From Lachnospiraceae bacterium (GTDB taxonomy: Bacteria > Bacillota_A > Clostridia > Lachnospirales > Lachnospiraceae), in the NCBI GenBank assembly GCA_017523185.1, contig JAFWXB010000392.1, positions 1 through 5,214 of the forward strand: DNA of 5,214 nt. Reading direction: 5' to 3'. Below the pieces are notes generated by a model. It had not been told where the DNA came from and did no database searches. It worked only from the letters and a program-made list of their open reading frames with translations. Below are positions 1 through 5,214 of the stretch, one piece after another. How positions within the stretch are numbered: position 1 is the stretch's first letter; every line of letters begins with the position of its first letter. The position numbers were made by a program, and so were the translations under genes.

Positions 1-181
1 ATACTTCGGCATAATTTAACGCATCTTCTAAGTTATCACTTTTTCCTGCCGATTTTAAATCCAAATATAATTTCGCATTGATATAGAAGTCTTGTCCTAT
101 TTGTTTTTCTTCTTCTAAAACACCATGATATGCAAATATTTTTAAATTTGTTATTTTAATAAAATCACTTAATTTCAACAT
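1..181 (-). CDS. folB: Dihydroneopterin aldolase, N-terminal part (runs off left edge)
   Basis: FolB cleaves 7,8-dihydroneopterin to 6-hydroxymethyl-7,8-dihydropterin and glycolaldehyde, and usually forms an octamer. Sixty codons are visible, about half of a normal aldolase domain. IKITNLKIFAYHGVLEEE is the family's opening strand and YHG loop; IGQDFYINAKLYLDL and AGKSDNLEDALNYAEV follow. Glu25 and Tyr57 line up with S. aureus Glu22 and Tyr54 of the active site; the catalytic lysine would lie beyond the edge. Two in-frame ATGs occur, at 187 and 181. The second is preferred because AAAGG ends six bases before it, whereas that site abuts the first. The gap from the folP stop is 17 bases, so the two are very likely co-transcribed. 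In many Clostridia this protein is fused to FolK at the C-terminus; this cannot be tested here. Confidence 0.88.
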   Translation of the reverse strand, partial: MLKLSDFIKITNLKIFAYHGVLEEEKQIGQDFYINAKLYLDLKSAGKSDNLEDALNYAEV

Positions 182-187
182 CTTCAT

Positions 188-192
188 CCTTT
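188..192 (-). promoter_or_regulatory. Ribosome binding site deciding the folB start
   Basis: AAAGG on the minus strand lies in the short folP-folB gap. It has a six-base spacer to the ATG at 181 and none to the ATG at 187, so it favours the shorter protein that begins MLKLSDF. Confidence 0.6.
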
Positions 193-198
193 TTCTGT

Positions 199-1005
199 CT
201 AAATATTTAATATTGCTTTTGTCATTTGAATTGCACGATAATTTTCTTTGATATCATGTACTCGTACAAATCCACATCCTTTTTGTACTGCTAAAACCGT
301 TGTAACTAATGTTCCTTCAATTCGTTCTTCACTTGGTAAGTTTAATGTCAATCCTATAACTGATTTTCTGGAAGTTCCAAGTAATACAGGATATCCTAAC
401 ACATGTAATTGTTCTAAATTCTTTATCGCAAGCAAATTTTGTTCATATGTTTTTGCAAATCCCACTCCAATATCTAAAATAATTTTATTATTCTCAATCC
501 CTGCATCTTTTGCAATTTGTATACTTTCTTTTAAATCAAAAAGTATATCTTCTAAAAAATTCTCATATTGCAACTGTTTACGATTATGCATAAGACAACA
601 AGCTACTTTATGCTTCATAATTACTTCTGCCATATGTGGGTCTGCTTTTAAGCCCCATATATCGTTTACTAAATCAGCTCCTGCTTTGATTGCCATATCT
701 GCAACTTTACTTTTATATGTGTCTACGGAAATTGGAATATCAAACCTTGCTTTGATTGCCTCTATAATGGGCAAAATACGTTCCATTTCTTCTTCTTCTG
801 AAATCTTTGTATAGCCCGGTCTTGTAGATTCTCCTCCAATATCAAGAATATCTGCACCTTCTGCTATCATTTCTTCAGCTCGTTTTAAAGCCTTATCGAC
901 ACCTTGATATTTTCCCCCATCTGAAAAAGAATCCGGTGTTACATTTAAAATTCCCATAATATAGGTATTTTCTCTCGTATTAAATTCTCTTGTTCCTATT
1001 TTCAT
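199..1005 (-). CDS. folP: Dihydropteroate synthase
   Basis: FolP is a cytosolic TIM-barrel enzyme that condenses 6-hydroxymethyl-dihydropterin pyrophosphate with p-aminobenzoate to give dihydropteroate; it is the sulfonamide target. From the ATG at 1005 it has 268 residues, typical of the family. Motifs in order are ILNVTPDSFSDGG (19-31), DIGGESTRPG (55-64), SVDT with Asp95, NDIWG (114-118), LMHNR (138-142), LDIGVGFAKT (177-186), TSRKS with Lys214, and RVHD (248-251). Phe27 and Pro63, at positions equivalent to E. coli sites changed in sulfonamide resistance, look wild type, and there is no Sul-type insertion that I can see. The usual proline of LDPG is Ile179. The start is a judgement. KIGTREFNTRENTYIMGILN is the expected N-terminus, but the AGG just before the ATG is too close to be a good ribosome site. 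An ATG at 1155 would add 50 unlikely residues. The stop is TAG. Confidence 0.92.
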   Translation of the reverse strand: MKIGTREFNTRENTYIMGILNVTPDSFSDGGKYQGVDKALKRAEEMIAEGADILDIGGESTRPGYTKISEEEEMERILPIIEAIKARFDIPISVDTYKSKVADMAIKAGADLVNDIWGLKADPHMAEVIMKHKVACCLMHNRKQLQYENFLEDILFDLKESIQIAKDAGIENNKIILDIGVGFAKTYEQNLLAIKNLEQLHVLGYPVLLGTSRKSVIGLTLNLPSEERIEGTLVTTVLAVQKGCGFVRVHDIKENYRAIQMTKAILNI

Positions 1006-1218
1006 ACCTATTAATTGATTAAAATCTTTCTTTCTAAAATAATATATTTTTTTATCAAAAATGATAGTTATTGAATTTACACTTACATAAAATGATAATT
1101 TCAATAAATTCCAAGTCAATGACTTACAATCAAATTTAACTATCTGAATATTCAATTTTACTACTTGCTCATAAGCAAATTCTAAAAAACACTACGTTTT
1201 ATATATTGATAACTATGA
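1006..1218 (-). other. AT-rich folE-folP intergenic region
   Basis: This 213-base gap is by far the longest non-coding stretch in an otherwise tight cluster. It is very AT-rich. On the minus strand it carries a sigma-A-like promoter (separate entry), a 5-bp hairpin at 1165-1178 with no following T tract, a 10-bp palindrome TGAATATTCA at 1145-1154, and a small TATCA/TGATA hairpin downstream of the promoter. TTATGTAAGT occurs at 1221-1230, across the folE stop, and again at 1081-1090. The folP frame stays open through it to an ATG at 1155, but the extra 50 residues look like translated AT-rich DNA and match nothing I know in dihydropteroate synthases. No riboswitch fold or convincing terminator is recognised. 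Confidence 0.6.
1092..1119 (-). promoter_or_regulatory. Putative sigma-A-type internal promoter for folP-folB
   Basis: On the minus strand, TTGACT (1114-1119) and TATCAT (1092-1097) each match five of six consensus bases of the -35 and -10 boxes, with a 16-base spacer. Transcription would start near 1085 and leave a leader of about 80 bases before the folP ATG at 1005. This is a motif match in AT-rich DNA, where chance matches are common. Its place in the only long gap of the cluster supports it. Confidence 0.4.
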
Positions 1219-1770
1219 TTACTTACATAATGTAAAAAAGCGATTTACAAGTGTTTCATTTTCTTCAAATGCTCCACGAGCAACAAAAGTTACTGTTTTA
1301 CTGCCCGGTTTTTTTACACCACGCATTGTCATACACATATGCTCTGCTTCTATCATAACGATTGCTCCTTTTGGCTTTAAATGTTCCATTAAAGCATCTG
1401 CAATTTGTGCAGTTAGTTGTTCTTGAATTTGTGGACGTTTTGCAAATACTTCTACGGTACGTGCAAGTTTACTAATTCCTACTACTTTTCCATCCGGAAT
1501 ATATGCAACATGTGCTTTTCCATAAAACGGCATAAAATGATGTTCGCAGGTAGAATAAAATACAATATCTTTTTCAATTACCATTTCATTATTATCAGCA
1601 TGAAAGGTCTTTGATAATGGTTTTTTTGCATCTTGTTCTAAGCCTGCAAAAATTTCTTCATACATTCTTGCAATTCTATCAGGTGTTTCTACTAATCCTT
1701 CTCTATTTACATCTTCTCCAATGCCTTCTAAAATCAGGCGTACACCTTCTTTTATTTTTTCTTTATCCAT
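1219..1770 (-). CDS. folE: GTP cyclohydrolase I
   Basis: FolE opens the GTP ring to give 7,8-dihydroneopterin triphosphate and formate, the first committed step of folate synthesis. It is expected to act as a homodecamer in the cytosol. The 183-residue protein is full length for the family. Residue numbers are from the ATG at 1770. EGLVETPDR begins at residue 24. Zinc ligands are Cys75 and His78 of STCEHHF and Cys146 of EHMCMTMRG, matching E. coli Cys110, His113 and Cys181. His77 and His144 match catalytic His112 and His179, and Arg150 matches the phosphate-binding Arg185. [15 protein letters not shown] spans about 100-114. This is the zinc-dependent IA type, not FolE2. A second in-frame ATG at 1788 would add MIGTVK, but only the 1770 start has a fair Shine-Dalgarno (GGA, nine bases upstream), and family members often begin near here. 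The gap after the folC stop is 36 bases (18 with the longer start). Confidence 0.93.
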   Translation of the reverse strand: MDKEKIKEGVRLILEGIGEDVNREGLVETPDRIARMYEEIFAGLEQDAKKPLSKTFHADNNEMVIEKDIVFYSTCEHHFMPFYGKAHVAYIPDGKVVGISKLARTVEVFAKRPQIQEQLTAQIADALMEHLKPKGAIVMIEAEHMCMTMRGVKKPGSKTVTFVARGAFEENETLVNRFFTLCK

Positions 1771-1806
1771 CTTAACTGTTCCAATCATATTTTTTCAAAT
1801 GTTTTC

Positions 1807-3339
1807 TTATACATTTTTTATTTTCTGAAATTCTATTTTTATATATGCTTCTTTGAAAGCACTTAAATACGATAATGACCCAAATGCCAATATTGGCTTT
1901 TTATGTTCTCGTGCATAATGTATCGCATTTTCTACTGCCAACTCTACACTTTTACAAAATGTAACATCTTTCTCATTGTCAATTGATTTTACTTCTTCTG
2001 CTAATACTTTTCCATCCAATGCTCTTGGATTTGGTGGTGTAATCGTAAATACTTTTTCTGCATAAGGCAACATCTGTTCTAATATTTGTTTATATTCTTT
2101 ATCTGCTAACACCCCTATTATATAGACAAGTGATGGATTTGTAAAACAATTTTCTAAAGTAATACGAAGTTGTTTTGCTGCATCTTCATTATGTGCTCCA
2201 TCTATAATACATAATGGTTCTGTTCCAATCACCTCAAATCGACCTGCCCATGATGCTTTTGCAATTCCCTTTTGACAACATTTTAAAATTATCTCATTTC
2301 TTGATAATTTATCTGTAAATATCATTTTTGCATTTGGCTCTGCTTTATGATGAATTTTTAAAAAAAAGTTCCAATATTCATTCAAAACTGTATTATCTAA
2401 AATTTCATGCATCACATCTATTGCAAGTGCTGCATTTTTCATTTGATATGAACCTGTAAGAGTTGTTTTATATGTTATTCCTTTATAACAAAATATCAAT
2501 TCTGTTGGAGTTTGTGAAATTTTGTATAATTCATTTTCTTTTACAAACGAAATTGTCTTAAAATAATCTTTATATTGTATATATTCTGTAAAACTATGTG
2601 TTTCTCGTTCTTCTTTTTCTCTTATATGATTCGTATCCATAATATTTGTAATTTGATATATCATATTTACATCATCTGTCCATGTATTTTTTGTATTTTC
2701 TTCGTTTGCTTTTTTCGTTAAAACAGACTCTACTTCCGGTAATTGTTGTGCTGAAAATACTTTTACCCAAGGTTTTATAATACCGGACTTTACTTGTGCA
2801 ATTTCTTCTAATGATTCTCCTAAAAACTGCATATGGTCATAACTGATATTTGTAAATACACAAGCAATTGGCTTTGTTATGATATTTGTTGCATCTGTTT
2901 CTCCTCCCATACCTGTTTCTAATAATAAAATATCCGTTGGCATTTCGGAAAAATACACAAATGCCAATGCTGTTTCAATTTCAAAAACAGTCGGTTGAAT
3001 TCCTTTTGATACTACAATGTCACAGGCTTTTTTTACCTGTGACAATGTCTTTGCATATTCTGCTTTTGTAATATTTCTACCATCATATTGCCAAGCTTCT
3101 AATGGGTCAAATACACAAGGAGAACAATAACGCCCTACTTTTAACCCCAGTTCCTGAAACATAGACGTAAGATATGTTCCCACAGAACCTTTTCCATTTG
3201 TTCCTGCAATATGAATGATTGGAATTGTGTCTTGCACATTTCCAAGTTCCTGCATCAATGCTTGCATATTGTCTAATCCTAGAATACTTCCAAATTTTGC
3301 TGTATTTTGAATAAATTCTCGTGCTTGTTCATATGTCAT
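1807..3339 (-). CDS. folC: Folylpolyglutamate synthase / dihydrofolate synthase
   Basis: This Mur-ligase-like cytoplasmic enzyme uses ATP to add glutamate to dihydropteroate and/or to extend folate polyglutamate tails. The N-terminal ATPase domain has the P-loop GTNGKGS (46-52), the LLLETGMGGETDATN motif (138-152), and SYDH (166-169) before KSGIIKP (184-190), whose Lys184 fits the carbamylated lysine of the family. The C-terminal domain shows GRFEV (366-370), DGAHN (380-384), GVLADKEY (409-416) and TPPNPRALDG (434-443). At 510 residues it is longer than the usual 420-450. The extra length appears to sit at about 212-280, which is charged and polar, and at about 318-350. The family's usual GGRLDATN arginine is Glu147 here. 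The ATG at 3339 is supported by AAAGGGG seven bases upstream and by its overlap with the upstream stop. It is not clear whether the protein has both activities. Confidence 0.93.
   Translation of the reverse strand: MTYEQAREFIQNTAKFGSILGLDNMQALMQELGNVQDTIPIIHIAGTNGKGSVGTYLTSMFQELGLKVGRYCSPCVFDPLEAWQYDGRNITKAEYAKTLSQVKKACDIVVSKGIQPTVFEIETALAFVYFSEMPTDILLLETGMGGETDATNIITKPIACVFTNISYDHMQFLGESLEEIAQVKSGIIKPWVKVFSAQQLPEVESVLTKKANEENTKNTWTDDVNMIYQITNIMDTNHIREKEERETHSFTEYIQYKDYFKTISFVKENELYKISQTPTELIFCYKGITYKTTLTGSYQMKNAALAIDVMHEILDNTVLNEYWNFFLKIHHKAEPNAKMIFTDKLSRNEIILKCCQKGIAKASWAGRFEVIGTEPLCIIDGAHNEDAAKQLRITLENCFTNPSLVYIIGVLADKEYKQILEQMLPYAEKVFTITPPNPRALDGKVLAEEVKSIDNEKDVTFCKSVELAVENAIHYAREHKKPILAFGSLSYLSAFKEAYIKIEFQKIKNV
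3014..3048 (-). repeat. Near-perfect 13-bp inverted repeat inside folC
   Basis: The arms 3014-3026 and 3036-3048 pair at 12 of 13 positions, with the inner nine (TGTCACAGG/CCTGTGACA) perfect, around a nine-base loop. The minus-strand loop contains a run of seven A. The region codes for LSQVKKACDIV at about FolC residues 99-109. It is more GC-rich than its surroundings and would be a stable mRNA hairpin. Confidence 0.8.
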
Positions 3340-5214
3340 TTTTTTACCCCTTTTGTATCACGATTTCCGATACGCAAACGATGTAAAGCAAGTTCTTTTC
3401 CTTTTACTTCAATATGCATCATTTCTCCTTCGGAAAGTATAAAAATTTCTTTCAATTCATCTGCATCTAATTTCATGCCACGAACACCTATGGCTGATTT
3501 TTTCTTTTCCGGAATCTGCGTAGCATCAATACGCAAAAAGATATCTTTTTTCGAACGCATTACTATTGTATCATTTTCTTTTATTGCACAGACTTTTAAC
3601 ACTTCATCTTCTTCTGCTAATTTTGTAGCAACAGTCGTCTTTTTTCCTACCACAAATTCAGCTCCATCTACAATTTTTACCATAGATTGCTTTGTTACAA
3701 ATAAAATTTTATTTGATGCTACTTCTTGTAAACTTGTAATATATAAATAATTTTCTATTTTACTATCATAATTACTCAAATTGTCAATTGGCGTTCCTTT
3801 GTCTTTTAATTTACCTGCCGGAAGGTCTAACACTTTTATCATGTGTAATTGTCCTCGATTTGTAAAAATACAAATTTTATCTGTATTTTTACAAGTAAAT
3901 ACATAACGATTTTCAGAATCGGCAGTTTCTTTGTTACGTTCATAAATCGAAACATCAATTGTTTTTGCATATCCAAAACGGTCCATCAAAAAGACTACGT
4001 CTTTTTCTTCGATTGGTTTTTCTACTACAACTGCTTCTTTTAAATTGTCAATTACTGTTTTTCGTTCTTTTGCATATTGTTTTTTGAAGTTTTTTAACTC
4101 TTTCATAATTACTTTTGCCATAGAAGAACGTTTGGAAAGAATATCTTCATATTGTGAAATCTTTATCAATGTTTCATTGTGTTCTTTCATCAATGCATCA
4201 ATTTCAAGACCAATCAACTTATACAAACGCATTTCTAAAATAGCACTTGCTTGGCGTTCCGTAAAGGCAAGTTTTTTCGCTAACTTTTGTGACGTTTTTG
4301 TTTTAAATGTAATATTTGATACATCTCCTGTCATAAGACATAACTTTGCATCTTTTAAATTCTTACTTCCACGAAGAATTTCAATAATTAAATCAATGAC
4401 ATTACACGCTTCAATTAAACCTTCTTGTATCTCTTTTTTCTCTCTTTCTTTTGCAAGAAGTGTTGTATATTTTCTTGTTGCAATTTCATATTGAAAATTC
4501 ACATGATGACGAATAATTGGAATAATTCCCATAGTTTCCGGTTTTCCATTTGCAACGGCTAACATATGAACGCCAAATGTATCTCCTAACTTTGTCTTTT
4601 TATATAAAAGATTTTCCAAACTTTCAATATCTGCTCCTTTTTTCAAGTCAAGCACAATACGAATCCCATCTTTGGAAGATTGATTGGAAATATCTACAAT
4701 ATCACTTGTCTTTTTTGTTTCTACCAAATTAGAAATATCCATTAAAAACTTCCCAATATTAGCACCTATCATGGTGTATGGAATCTCTGAAATAATCATA
4801 CGAATTTTTCCTTCTTTTAATTGCTCAATTTCCACTTTTCCACGCACTTTAATTTTTCCCATACCGGTTTCATAAATAGACAACAATTCATCTTTATTGG
4901 CAATAATTCCACCTGTTGGAAAATCAGGCCCTTTGATATATTCCATCATTTCTTCTGTTGTAATGTCAGGATTTTTCATATACGCAATAACACCATCTAT
5001 CACTTCTCCAAAATTATGAGGTGGAATACTTGTTGCCATACCAACAGCAATTCCCTCTGCACCATTAATCAAAAGATTTGGTACTTTTACAGGAAGTACA
5101 AGTGGTTCTTTTTCTGTTTCATCAAAATTTGGTCCAAAATCTACTACATTTTTATCTAAATCTGCAAGGTATGCTTCTTGTGTTACTTTTTGAAGTCGTG
5201 CTTCCGTGTAACGC
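3336..5214 (-). CDS. parC: DNA topoisomerase IV subunit A (ParC-like), 5' end missing
   Basis: This is the DNA-breaking and rejoining subunit of a type IIA topoisomerase, which works with an ATPase partner (ParE or GyrB, not in the window) to decatenate or relax the chromosome. The frame is open from the right edge and gives 625 visible residues. It starts with RYTEARL, where Tyr2 (codon at 5208-5210) matches the catalytic tyrosine of E. coli GyrA Tyr122 and ParC Tyr120, so roughly 120 N-terminal residues including the quinolone-resistance region are missing. GIAVGMAT (54-61), IPPHN (63-67) and GPDFPTGG (95-102) follow, then the tower and coiled-coil region with the [13 protein letters not shown] helix. 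The C-terminal beta-pinwheel runs from about residue 401, with about five blade-like repeats and GVRGMKL. I see no GyrA-box (QRRGGKG) in it, which favours ParC over GyrA; the paralogue call is an inference. Its TGA overlaps the folC start. Confidence 0.88.
   Translation of the reverse strand, partial: RYTEARLQKVTQEAYLADLDKNVVDFGPNFDETEKEPLVLPVKVPNLLINGAEGIAVGMATSIPPHNFGEVIDGVIAYMKNPDITTEEMMEYIKGPDFPTGGIIANKDELLSIYETGMGKIKVRGKVEIEQLKEGKIRMIISEIPYTMIGANIGKFLMDISNLVETKKTSDIVDISNQSSKDGIRIVLDLKKGADIESLENLLYKKTKLGDTFGVHMLAVANGKPETMGIIPIIRHHVNFQYEIATRKYTTLLAKEREKKEIQEGLIEACNVIDLIIEILRGSKNLKDAKLCLMTGDVSNITFKTKTSQKLAKKLAFTERQASAILEMRLYKLIGLEIDALMKEHNETLIKISQYEDILSKRSSMAKVIMKELKNFKKQYAKERKTVIDNLKEAVVVEKPIEEKDVVFLMDRFGYAKTIDVSIYERNKETADSENRYVFTCKNTDKICIFTNRGQLHMIKVLDLPAGKLKDKGTPIDNLSNYDSKIENYLYITSLQEVASNKILFVTKQSMVKIVDGAEFVVGKKTTVATKLAEEDEVLKVCAIKENDTIVMRSKKDIFLRIDATQIPEKKKSAIGVRGMKLDADELKEIFILSEGEMMHIEVKGKELALHRLRIGNRDTKGVKK
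3347..3353 (-). promoter_or_regulatory. Ribosome binding site of folC inside the parC-like gene
   Basis: AAAGGGG on the minus strand lies within the last codons of the topoisomerase gene, seven bases before the folC ATG. The start and the upstream stop share the sequence ATGA, a usual sign of translational coupling. It fixes the folC start at 3339. Confidence 0.75.
3698..3715. repeat. Perfect 18-bp palindrome inside the parC-like gene
   Basis: CAAATAAAATTTTATTTG reads identically on both strands. It lies in codons for SNKILFV in the C-terminal pinwheel of the topoisomerase subunit. Almost all bases are A or T, so chance is a reasonable explanation. Confidence 0.75.
3860..3894 (-). repeat. 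Perfect 13-bp inverted repeat inside the parC-like gene
   Basis: The arms TTGTAAAAATACA (3860-3872) and TGTATTTTTACAA (3882-3894) are perfect reverse complements around a nine-base loop. They code for part of a beta-pinwheel blade ([11 protein letters not shown]). The transcript could form a 13-bp, AU-rich hairpin. There is no following U tract, so it is not a normal terminator. No function is known to me. Confidence 0.8.

Noticed and set aside
248..814. Long plus-strand open frame opposite folP
   Set aside because: It is antisense to a confident folP, is a low-complexity Ser/Ile/Phe-rich translation, and has no recognisable domain. The same applies to plus-strand frames at 3307-3750 and 4045-4494 opposite the topoisomerase gene.
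1006..1155. 50-residue N-terminal extension of FolP
   Set aside because: The residues resemble translated AT-rich intergenic DNA, no ribosome site precedes the ATG at 1155, and the normal N-terminus begins at 1005.
1165..1178. Hairpin TTGCT-TATG-AGCAA after folE as a terminator
   Set aside because: It has only 5 bp and no T tract follows on either strand.
1006..1218. Tetrahydrofolate riboswitch before folP
   Set aside because: I could not recognise the conserved THF riboswitch core or a sequestering hairpin. The region is almost entirely A and T, and a covariance-model search would settle it.
1886..1902. Palindrome GCCAATATTGGC followed by TTTTT on the plus strand, terminator-like
   Set aside because: It lies within folC codons, no plus-strand gene ends here, and a hairpin would have a very short GC stem. 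On the coding strand no U tract follows.
2286..2310. 8-bp inverted repeat AAATTATC/GATAATTT in folC
   Set aside because: It is short and AT-only, so it is expected by chance at this base composition.
5070..5072. TTG as the start of the topoisomerase gene
   Set aside because: The frame continues upstream to the window edge with strong family similarity, including the catalytic tyrosine, so this TTG is an internal leucine codon.
3336..5214. Assignment as gyrase subunit A
   Set aside because: The visible C-terminal domain has no GyrA-box (QRRGGKG) that I can find and ends with GVRGMKL-type blades, so topoisomerase IV is preferred. The neighbouring partner gene is outside the window.

Overview
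The window is a dense, AT-rich stretch with every recognisable gene on the minus strand, so transcription runs from the high coordinates to the low ones. Protein sequences, short spacing and base composition fit a low-GC Firmicute of class Clostridia. A Lachnospiraceae-like source is the best guess, from FolC and FolP motif variants such as LETGMGG and LMHNRK, but this rests on recall of family sequences and not on a search.

In transcription order the layout is as follows. (1) The 3' part of a type IIA topoisomerase A subunit gene, best read as topoisomerase IV subunit A (parC-like), enters from the right edge with its catalytic tyrosine at the second visible codon (3336-5214). (2) folC, folylpolyglutamate/dihydrofolate synthase, shares an ATGA stop/start overlap with it (1807-3339). 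(3) folE, GTP cyclohydrolase I, follows after a short gap (1219-1770, possibly to 1788). (4) A 213-base AT-rich gap (1006-1218) holds a plausible internal promoter. (5) folP, dihydropteroate synthase (199-1005). (6) The 5' part of folB, dihydroneopterin aldolase, leaves the window at the left edge (1-181).

Together the four fol genes cover most of de novo folate synthesis. FolE converts GTP to dihydroneopterin triphosphate, and FolB makes 6-hydroxymethyl-dihydropterin from dihydroneopterin. FolP joins the pyrophosphorylated pterin to p-aminobenzoate, and FolC adds glutamate. The pyrophosphokinase FolK is not visible; it may lie just beyond the left edge, perhaps fused to FolB. The topoisomerase gene is not a pathway member but appears translationally coupled to folC.

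No mobile element, CRISPR array, tRNA, rRNA or recognisable riboswitch was found. I see no unknown multi-gene system here. The points worth a second look are modest: strong inverted repeats inside the parC-like gene and folC, an enlarged FolC with a charge reversal in a conserved motif, the unusual folE-folP gap with an ambiguous folP start, and the topoisomerase-folate coupling.
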